From Lophium mytilinum (lineage: Eukaryota; Ascomycota; Dothideomycetes; Mytilinidiales; Mytilinidiaceae): a stretch of 64,000 nucleotides of DNA. A model generated the notes under the pieces. The model saw only the letters and a list, made by a program, of their open reading frames with translations. It did no database searches and was not told the origin of the DNA. This document shows positions 56,423-64,000 of the stretch, piece after piece. The translations under genes were made by a program, and so were the position numbers. The first letter of the stretch is position 1. Every line of letters starts with the position of its first letter. The stretch is from contig MU004181.1 in NCBI GenBank assembly GCA_010093605.1, positions 1,550,001-1,614,000 of the forward strand, in the 5' to 3' direction.

Positions 56423-57286
56423 ATGGGCTCCGCGCCGCCCTCCCCCACCAAGCCTCTCAAAATCCTGATGCTCCACGGCTTCACGCAATCCGGCCCCTCC
56501 TTCCGCGCCAAAACGCGCGCGCTCGAAAAGAACCTCCAAAAAGCCTTCCCGGCCGGCGTCTCCCTCGTCTACCCCACCGCGCCGCTCCGCCTCGCCGCCG
56601 CCGACATCCCCTTCACACTCCCCTCCGCCGCCGACACACCCGCCGGTCAGGAGCCCGAACAACCCGACGCGTGGGCCTGGTGGCGGCGCAAGGGCGACCG
56701 CGAACCGTACACGTACGAGGGCATCGAGCAGGGCCTCGACACCATCGCCGACGTGCTGAAGCGCGAGGGCCCGTTCGATGGAGTGATTGGGTTTTCGCAG
56801 GGCGGCGCGATGAGCGCTATGGTCGCGTCGCTGCTGGAGCCCGGGCGGCGGGAGGCATTTGAGAAGCTGTATAAAGAGGGTTGTATGCGGTACCCGGAGA
56901 GCTTTGAGGCGGATACGGGGTTCATCACTGAGACGGTCCATCCGCCGTTGAAGTTTGCGGTTAGTTATTCGGGGTTTGCGGCGAGGGGGGTAGAGAGCTA
57001 TCGGGGGTTTTATGAGCCGAAGATTGCAACGCCGATGCTGCATTTTCTGGGGACGTTAGACGCGGTGGTGGAGGAGGCGAGGAGTTTGGCGTTGGTGGAG
57101 AGGTGTGAGAAGAGTGAGGGACGGGTGGTGTATCATCCAGGAGGCCATTTCTTGCCGAGTAGTCAGAAGGCATACGTGGCAGCGCTGGTGGGATTCATCA
57201 AGGAGGTAATAGCGGAAGTGGCGGCTGGAGAGAAAGGCACAGCGGGCAAAGAGGAGAGTGTTGAAGATATGGATGTGCCATTTTGA
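56423..57286 (+). CDS. FSH-family serine hydrolase
   Basis: Alpha/beta hydrolase of the FSH1 family (yeast Fsh1-3, human OVCA2 type). Single exon of 287 residues. Motifs: KILMLHGFTQSG (oxyanion strand), nucleophile elbow GFSQGG (Ser at about 132), catalytic Asp in HFLGTLDAVV and catalytic His in HPGGHFLP. The substrate is unknown; some fungal FSH enzymes act on acyl or polyketide thioesters, while others are housekeeping esterases. The context (IPI3, RPN5) gives no pathway hint. The first ATG of the annotated CDS was chosen by family length; the same frame is open further upstream to 55949, including an ATG at about 56323 that would add a basic leader of 33 residues, so a mitochondrial-type extension cannot be excluded. 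Confidence 0.92.
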   Translation: MGSAPPSPTKPLKILMLHGFTQSGPSFRAKTRALEKNLQKAFPAGVSLVYPTAPLRLAAADIPFTLPSAADTPAGQEPEQPDAWAWWRRKGDREPYTYEGIEQGLDTIADVLKREGPFDGVIGFSQGGAMSAMVASLLEPGRREAFEKLYKEGCMRYPESFEADTGFITETVHPPLKFAVSYSGFAARGVESYRGFYEPKIATPMLHFLGTLDAVVEEARSLALVERCEKSEGRVVYHPGGHFLPSSQKAYVAALVGFIKEVIAEVAAGEKGTAGKEESVEDMDVPF

Positions 57287-57472
57287 GGTCATCACAAGAG
57301 GCGGGATTGCTTTTGCGTTTGCATGAAACACCATTAGAATAGAAGGCGTTGAGGCATAGACGTCTATATTACAACGCGCCAAAGAGCGCGGAGCCAAGAT
57401 GATATAGAAGGCTCGCATGATCTAGACTTATTAGCAACCATGAACAGTCCGAGTTCCCTGTCAGTCGTCCAC

Positions 57473-59152
57473 TTAGTGCGCCTTGCCCGTCTTCGATTTC
57501 TCAACCTTCTTTGGCTGGATACGGGCCATCATCTCCTCCTTGGTGATGAGGTGGTCGATCCTCTCCAACAAACCCAGCAGGCTCTTCATGTTGCCGCTCC
57601 ACTCGTTCAACACATCGTCGGCGTCCCTGGGCTTCGCAAAATTGACAATGCGTGCTGGCCGGTCGATCTTGGCGTAGATGGTCTTCGCGGTCACAAGTTC
57701 GCTGATGTACTTCTCTGTCTCGTCCTCTTTGAGATCCAGAAGCTGTGTCAGGCGTGGTATTTGAATCCGGGTGTAGTACTTGGCCACAACACGGACATTG
57801 TGCTCAATGACACGCTTCCGAAGATCGTCCCATCGCTTGAACGCCTGTGGGTCATCCGGGTCTTTCTCATCGTCGAAGACATCGGTGCTGCAGAGGTGGC
57901 TACCAAATTGCTTGGCGACCATCGGCCATCTCATCAACTCAGGGACTGTGTACAGCTTGACCAATTGAGCGTCTTCGGGTATTTGAGTGTTTCGTGAATC
58001 GCGGTGAATGCGGTGGAGGAGATCGGATTGCTCGTTGTCGTAGGGGGCGAGGATGACGTAGTAGATCACTCGTTGAAGGACCTAATACTCAATCAGTAGA
58101 CGTCAAGAACACTTTGATGGTTCAACTTACCGCTCGTAATTGCTCGGGATTCTCCTCCACGGCCTCAGTATCGAGAACCTGCCGGTAATGCTTGCAGACA
58201 TCCAAGTACTTCTCCTCATGTTTGGCCAGTAGGATCTGCTGCTCATAGTACTTCAGCTTGAGGTCCGTAACATCGTCTTCCGGCTCCACAGGAGGGTCAT
58301 CCGCGCTTCTCTTCTTCTCCGCCTCCTCCCGCGCCTTCTGGTCCTTCTCCAACTGCTCTGGGGTCTTCTTCGGCCTCCGTGTAAAGTATTTGGTGCCGAT
58401 CTTCCGGCTCAAGATGCCGGCCTGTGTCCAGTCGCCCTTCTCTATGCAAAGAGACACCTGCTGCAAGATGAACTCGGTCTTCTCCCGACGTGACATCGAT
58501 CCAAACGTCTCAACCTGGAGTTCGCACAAAATATCGGTAGCGGCATTGATATCGCCTTGCTCCTTCTTAATGTTGGACAGAATGCGGGTTATTTGCGCTC
58601 GCTCGACTTCGACGAAGATCTAATAGCCATATTAATCATCAGAACCTTGCGTAAACTAGGAATTTGCCTACCTTGCCCTCCGTCACCGTCCGCAGCGTCT
58701 CGATGACGGTCAACTTCGTCTCCAAATTCGGCACATCGTCTAGGAAACCCATCACCACCTGCACCATCTTCGTGATTGCCTGCTTGAGCTGTCCATGTTT
58801 CTTGGACAGCAGCAGCACTTGCTCGTTCAGCAGACTCCAGTCCCCAGTTTCTTTTGCTGTTGTGACTATGGCGACGATGACGCGAGATGTAGAGGCAAGA
58901 TCGGATGCCTGGATGTTGTTAATACGGGACCGGAGGACTTGGAGGTGGCGGGGGACGTACTTGTCGCGTTTGCTTCTCTAGTAACAAGAGCTTCTCGATA
59001 GCGGCCTGGACATTGCTCTGCATTCCGTCAGCTGGAGGCTCTATAAGTTCACCTCTGACACGAACCTTCGCAAGCTCTTGTGCCTCTGGCAACACTTTGT
59101 CCGTCTCTTTCGAGAAATCCTTGTCGGCCTTGAGCACCGGTCCGTCGGACAT
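57473..59152 (-). CDS. RPN5: 26S proteasome lid subunit Rpn5
   Basis: PCI-domain scaffold subunit of the 19S lid (human PSMD12), needed for lid assembly. Five exons: 59152-59066, 59017-58961, 58908-58672, 58619-58131, 58081-57473; 492 residues. All junctions are in phase 0, so each exon holds whole codons, a striking regularity. The N-terminal solenoid includes NIKKEQGDINAATDILCELQ and VETFGSMSRREKTEFILQQ, and the PCI/winged-helix region near the C-terminus contains ARYYTRIQI-like and LTQLLDLKEDETEKYISELV segments. A charged Lys/Glu-rich insert at about 230-265 (PKKTPEQLEKDQKAREEAEK) makes it longer than yeast Rpn5. The N-terminal two exons are short (29 and 19 codons). Confidence 0.94.
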
Positions 59153-60108
59153 GATGATAGTTGGTGCGCTTTCGTTGGCGCTATCTCGAAATCAAGGGTT
59201 CTGAGTAGCGGAGGGTGGTGGGCGGCTGAATATTGGAGGTGAGGGCGTGGAGGTAGGTCGTTGATGAGGCTCCAATGGTTCAACGTAGCTGTGTCCTCTG
59301 CACGTGACGAAAATATCGCCAAGCGAAATCGGACCGACTTCCATCTCAACTTCATCTCATCCACTCTCACGTATGTCGACACCAGCACAGGTAAGTTCCG
59401 CAAGATTATATAGTTAGTAAGCCAGACATGTTCTTCTATTCTCAATCAAATTCTTCGTCACTCTAGATCTTGTCAGCTGTCTAGCTATCTGTTATGTGAC
59501 GTTGCTATGTAGACCTAGACTTCCCGGAACAATCTCAAGACGAGCAATTCGTGCTCCATTTCGCCTACACGAGGAAAGACAATTGGTATGTCAGTAAGTA
59601 TATGGTGAAATAATGCTCTACGCGTCTTCTCTGGTTATCGTGTCCAATGCACTACAGAGATCGTATCGTGTTCTCACTATTCTAGTCTCCTTGGCCTTTC
59701 TCTACTATCTGAAGCCTAAGTCGCAAAATCCTACTCGACTTGTCCTAGCGAACTTCGAGCTTGCACACATACATAATATCATAGACGCAATGGGGGAACT
59801 AGGGCAACAGCTGGCACCAACGTCGCGCAGTACGCTGCCTACCTACCACATGACAATGCGCACGGACCTATTTGTGAACTAGGAGTGATCTTGGCGTATC
59901 TGAGAATCTTCTAGACTGTCTGCAAGAAACCTTTCCTTGACGCGTATGATTCTCTTGAAGTACTTTCAAAACAGCCGGAGAGCTTGGAGTTTGATCTACA
60001 ACACATCCAACACCAACGGCAATCACTATATTTGGCTGCACAGAAGTGCATTCACCTGCAGTCCTAGTGTCACAGATTATGCTGTCTATCCCCTCCGCGA
60101 TCTAAATC
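59153..60108. other. Spacer with a possible small gene
   Basis: About 955 bases between RPN5 and the next gene. Apart from the weak spliced ORF listed separately at 59373-59882, nothing is recognised. Part could be 5' leader of the following gene. Confidence 0.4.
59373..59882 (+). CDS. Possible small three-exon membrane protein
   Basis: A speculative model: 59373-59390 (ATG plus five codons, then a perfect GTAAGT donor), 59519-59593 (followed by another GTAAGT), 59658-59882; 105 residues. The third exon has one hydrophobic segment, VLTILVSLAFLYYL, followed by Lys residues. It is divergent from RPN5 over 220 bases, which suits a real promoter. Against it: the first intron's acceptor is not unique, branch-point sequences are poor, and no family is recognised. 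Confidence 0.18.
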
Positions 60109-61629
60109 ATGCCTTTCTTTCTGAGCAGCAACTTTTCCGAACGATCACCGACTCCACCTCTTCCAACAATCGGAATAGGAGACACAGAAATGCCGGGAGA
60201 CTCCAGTCATGTCCATGATCCAGAGCCAGAAGAAGGCATTCCGGCTCTAGCGAACTGGACGCGCGCCGTCAACGGCCAGGCTCAGAAGCATGGCCCTACG
60301 CATAACGCCATCAAGTACCTTGTTGCTGAACAAGCAGGATTTCGAAATGCTTGGGCCTTGGGTATCGCGCCGCCTCCATGTAAGTTTAGATGCGCTTCTC
60401 CACTTAGCAGCCGTGCTAACAAAACCGACACAGCTATCAATGTCCCGCCCCATATAGTCCAGCGGACGCCCGGTTTCTTCGAGGAACAGGATATCTCGTC
60501 CATGACCCCGCAGCCTTTTGTAACTCCGGCGATGCAACGCCTAGCATCTCATGCTCTGTATACTGGAAATGTGACAACGCCGGGAAGCACTACGGAAGCT
60601 ATAAAGACTGTCCATGTCAAGTTCGTGCTACAACAGATCGGTACCAAGAGAAGGTTTGTGCTTGTAGAGGAAGAAGTTGATGAAACTTTTGAACCCTTCG
60701 AAACTCCCGTCAGGAACACCAACGGTGAACCTATGGAGGGCGGTGACAGTGTTTCTACAGTCAGCAAGTGTGGTATCTACAAGGAAATCCCTCCTGACAC
60801 TATCAATGTCCAATTGTTGGGAGGTTTGGAGATAACCGCAGAGGAGCTTCTCACTGTAAGTGTCTTTTCCAAGACCCTCAGATTGCGTGTAGTAAACGCG
60901 AATGGCTAACACCACTAGTTCTTTCCTTTGCATACGGGCTGGCACTACGGTATCAATCGCCTAATCCAGAATGGCTGGAAATTCGATGCCATCTCTAAGT
61001 TCATCGTTAGTACAACAGCGCCGCTATAGTAGCTTCAAACTAACTTCATGCAGAACTGGGCAAGAAACCTTCAACCCTCGGTAGGCCGGGGTCGCCTTCC
61101 AGCTGCAATCGAGATGCAAATCATTCGCTCAGATGACCGTATACATAATGGCCGGAAATTTGGGAGAGTGGCGCCACGTCCCGAAGGCAGGATCGATGAT
61201 CTGACCATGACCCACTGGGAGTTGCCCCGTCGTAGGGGCTACAGATTACAGGACTACCTTCTACAAGACATCATCAAAGGTGTTGCTCACTTCCCTACTG
61301 GCGAAGGCCGGCGAGAACTCACGATGGCGATGGAGTACGCCAGAGAAAATCCAGACGAACTCTCAACGACGGTGTTGGGTAAACGCCTTATGGTCAGCGA
61401 CATCCCAGTGCTCATCTACAAGCACGGATTTTCCAGCCGGGTCACGCCGATAAGCGTGGGAACCGAACCACACGATCATCCGGACTTTCGCGCGGCCGAG
61501 AGATACCGCGACAAGATAGATAAGCACGACAGACTGGCGAAGCAATATCTCGAGGTTATTGCTCCTGATAATACACCTTCCAGGACGCCATCCAAGAGAA
61601 AAGAGAGGAAAACCTACGAAGAACTTTGA
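60109..61629 (+). CDS. Uncharacterised fungal protein
   Basis: Four exons: 60109-60379, 60434-60855, 60919-61005, 61054-61629; 451 residues. I do not recognise the family. The N-terminal part is Pro- and Glu-rich; from about 80 on the protein looks folded, with repeated aromatic/basic blocks such as HTGWHYGINRLIQNGW, FINWARNLQPSVGRGRLP and MTHWELPRRRGYRLQDYLLQ; the C-terminus is Lys/Arg-rich, possibly a nuclear localisation signal (SKRKERK). Intron 1 is 54 nt, a multiple of three without stops, and contains a GCTAAC branch point; removing it is supported by that branch point and by both GT-AG ends. No signal peptide or membrane segment. It lies next to RPN5 without functional link. Confidence 0.68.
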
Positions 61630-62525
61630 GACGGGCTTCACACAATTAACAATATCAAGGCCCCGGGACGAAGGCGTGTGTATGATACGTTTGGAGGGCT
61701 TTGTACTAATTCCGGGCTAATCCGAAGGGTGTTTCTGACAGGCCTGATACCTCACAAGGTCACTTCAGTGGATGGCAGATGAGTGTACACACAGATTGAT
61801 GTCTAACGATAAACACATCCTGAACGGCGAGGGGGGGCGTTCACGTGTTCGAGGTAGGTTCACCGGTTTTGTTTGATGTGCGGCACTATCATTTGCAAAA
61901 TGCACTGTAGCTTCCAGTAGGGCGATCCCATTAAGGTAATGGGCTATTGAATAAATTTACTTGCTTTTCAAAACCATACCCACAGAAACTACTTGCACAA
62001 TGCCACCGGTTCTAGAAAACTACGACCTAAGTATGTACAACGAGGTATACAAATTCCTTCCCGAGTTATACATTGGTTACAGCCAATAAAAGTGGCACGT
62101 AAGTATGCAACATTGACAATAGCATGAGAACGTCTAAAGTGCTCGTGAAGTGCAGGAGTTCATACTGGGCATAGACGATTGTAGACAACGGTAAGTTTTG
62201 GAAGGACATAAGCCATAGGTTACGGATTAGTCTTATCTCTCATACGGCGCCACTTCCGTCGACGATAACTCGCCAAGGTATCTTGTCCATTATCTGCTGA
62301 CGCTCAATCGAAAGAGCCTCTGCTTCAAAAATATCGCCGTTTCTTACAATTTTCCACAATACGAAGCATCTCAGGAGAACGCGGCTAGTGAGGGCTATAG
62401 GATTCTTGCCCTACCAAGACTTCGATATCCAACGCCCTCTCCGCATCGCATTCGCCTCTTCTCTTTGCAAAATCCCTTCTCATACAGCTCATCCCCAGGC
62501 CTCCTCATCCGCTTAGTGAAACCTC
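61630..62525. other. Intergenic spacer with intron-like units
   Basis: About 900 bases between convergent genes. Near 62000-62190 there are consecutive GT-AG intron-like units around very short exons (see findings). No confident gene. Confidence 0.4.
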
Positions 62526-63235
62526 CTACCCTCGTCTCCCCATAGGAGTCTCATGAAACGCACTACCAGGAGTCCCATATCTCCTCCGGCTCCCAGGTGT
62601 TCCCGACACCCCGCTCCTGCTCCCAGGCGTTCCCGACACGCCCCTCCCGCGCCCACCCTCACCACTCCTCACCGCGGTAATCTTTCCCCCAGGGCCTATA
62701 ACCCACGGCGCGCTGGAGAGAGCATACGGTGACAGTCCCTCTCGTATCATCTCATGAAACACCTGAAAGAGCTTCGTATCATAGAATTCGCCGCGATGGT
62801 CAACTACCCCCCATATCTTGTTAGCCCACCATATTCAACTCTCTTTAGATGCTTTCTGATGATGCACGAGACTCACGCTTCGCTTGTACAACCTGCACGT
62901 TATAGTCCGGCACAAAGCCCCACCGCACCGGGCGCTGCGCCGTCGGCTCCGTCATCACGTCCATACCGTTGGCTTTGTAGGTCGTGACGACGTCGGCGAA
63001 GAAGGCGTCGAAGCGGGGGTGGAGTTTGAATACGTAGCGGTCCCTTTGGTTTGGTTGGATTAGCGACGTGAAGAGGTGAGCTAGGTTTGGGGGAGGGGAA
63101 GTGGGCGTACCAGTTTCCGCGCCTGGAACTGGCGACGATGGTCCAAGTGATATCCTGCTGTGCGGGAGGAAGAGCAGAGGCGAGTTGGGGCGGGCCGAGA
63201 GCTTTCCATTTCTCTTTGTAGGAGATGCGGGCCAT
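62526..63235 (-). CDS. Uncharacterised protein with SGTPGSR repeats
   Basis: Three exons: 63235-63111, 63043-62877, 62803-62526; 189 residues. The N-terminal about 140 residues look like a small folded domain (DITWTIVASSRRGNWDRYVFK, PVRWGFVPDYNVQVVQAK, FHEMIREGLSPYALSSAPWV). The C-terminal about 45 residues are low-complexity with imperfect repeats of SGTPGSR and basic residues. The family is not recognised. Splicing is supported because the second exon joins NW to DRYVFKLHPRFDAFF in frame and the third joins AK to LDHRGEFYDTKLFQ; a nearer CAG acceptor at exon 3 would give an immediate stop. No targeting signal is visible. Confidence 0.65.
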
Positions 63236-63581
63236 ATTTTGGGATGACTAGTGAGGTTGGCGGTGGTTGTGTAGGAGAGGCCTAGTAAAGAAGCGTAGTA
63301 GTATGGAGGTTGGACCGTGGTGTTGAGTAGTTTTTTTTTTGGCTAGGTGGTGAATTGCAATTTCTCTTTTTTACATCGCGACGTCACCGTCTATCACCGG
63401 ATCTTGTCAGAATTTTCAAAAGACAACCTCGAAGAGCGAAAGCAAAGCACTAACTCGATACTTACGACTAGCCAAGTACGCTCAGTAGCCAACTTACTAA
63501 CCTACCGCCTGTTAAGGATCTCCGACACCCGTCTGATCCATCTCGTCCAATACTGAACATACTCCGCCATCCATCTTCCAA
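63236..63581. other. Intergenic spacer
   Basis: About 345 bases, upstream of the SGTPGSR protein and downstream of the edge gene. It has a run of ten T at 63331-63340. Nothing else seen. Confidence 0.4.
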
Positions 63582-64000
63582 TCACACTGCAGTCGTCGCC
63601 CTCCTCGCCGTAAACGCCCTCACCGCTTCCGCCATCCGACTGCCTTCCCCGCGTCTCCACCTCCTCCCCTTACCGCGCTCGATCGTGACGTTCGGGCTCA
63701 GTACCACAGCCACGCCGCCATGGGCCTTGGAAACTGGCGTTGTGTGCTCCTCGCTGTTGACCATTACCCCTCCAATAAGTGCTTCCTCTTCATCGCGAAC
63801 AGAAGCGGATCCCCCCAGCTCCAACTCTCGCGTAATGGCTCTCATTCCACCTTGTCTTCCCTGGAACGGATCAGACGCGCTCTCATGCTGCGACTCCGCC
63901 GCATCTATGAACAGCTCAGTGCCAATCTCAACGCCACCAACAGTAATGGAGTGCCCATGGGAGAAGGAATCAGAGCGTGAGGACGAGGTAGAGTCCCATG
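63582..64000 (-). CDS. Hypothetical protein, C-terminal part, cut by right edge
   Basis: A minus-strand frame is open from the right edge of the window to a stop at 63582, giving at least 139 residues with no start inside that must be used. The readable part is SITVGGVEIGTELFIDAAE, then DPFQGRQGGMRAITRELEL and a Ser/Arg-rich end. No domain is recognised. The frame shows no in-frame stop for 139 codons and reads as acidic, protein-like sequence, so a real gene is likely, but internal introns cannot be excluded. Confidence 0.5.
   Translation of the reverse strand, partial: WDSTSSSRSDSFSHGHSITVGGVEIGTELFIDAAESQHESASDPFQGRQGGMRAITRELELGGSASVRDEEEALIGGVMVNSEEHTTPVSKAHGGVAVVLSPNVTIERGKGRRWRRGEGSRMAEAVRAFTARRATTAV

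Overview
The window is nuclear DNA of a filamentous ascomycete (Pezizomycotina). Single-gene transcription units lie on both strands. They are interrupted by short GT-AG introns, mostly 48-70 nt, and separated by 0.1-2 kb spacers. The gene content is typically fungal: Zn2Cys6 and bZIP regulators, a LaeA-like methyltransferase, a cytochrome P450 monooxygenase, F-box proteins and an FSH hydrolase. The class and species cannot be fixed from the sequence alone. Exon structures below were derived by hand from splice consensus, reading-frame continuity and protein-family continuity; every multi-exon model sums to a whole number of codons.

Left part (1-20.6 kb). A flavin monooxygenase enters from the left edge. 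It is followed by ribosomal protein uL14 (RPL23, five exons), a Ted1/Cdc1-like GPI-remodelling phosphoesterase, a small SAM methyltransferase, a secreted GH5 exo-1,3-beta-glucanase, a LaeA-like methyltransferase back to back with a six-exon P450, a mitochondrial BAX-inhibitor-1/GHITM-type protein, and a 969-residue beta-propeller-like protein ending in a CaaX box. The enzymes of the first 14 kb look metabolic, but there is no PKS, NRPS or terpene synthase, so this is not a demonstrated biosynthetic cluster.

Middle (20.6-30 kb). This is the gene-poor, accessory-looking stretch. It holds two F-box genes and a bZIP factor set in long spacers. The spacers carry two families of degenerate tandem repeats, near 21.6-22.5 kb and 28.3-28.6 kb.

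Right part (30-64 kb). A dense housekeeping block: Dom34/Pelota ribosome rescue factor, a conserved coiled-coil protein with a Pif1-helicase 2B-like segment, a ubiquitin C-terminal hydrolase, a BuGZ/ZNF207-like zinc-finger protein, a divergent 6-phosphogluconate dehydrogenase, peroxin Pex2, the importin Kap120, a Zn2Cys6 regulator with a 17-nt micro-exon, phosphopantothenate-cysteine ligase (Cab2), Ipi3, an FSH serine hydrolase, the proteasome lid subunit Rpn5, two unrecognised conserved-looking proteins, and a gene cut by the right edge. Several pairs are divergent over short shared promoters: 31990-/33967+, PEX2/KAP120 and IPI3/FSH.

No tRNA, rRNA, CRISPR array, intact transposon or prokaryote-like system was found. 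The observations most worth a second look are the CaaX-tailed propeller protein, the helicase-derived 2B-like fragment without a helicase core, the probable NAD-preferring 6PGDH paralogue, the GLEBS-like motif in the BuGZ homologue, the stop-free in-frame introns and micro-exon, and the degenerate repeat arrays.
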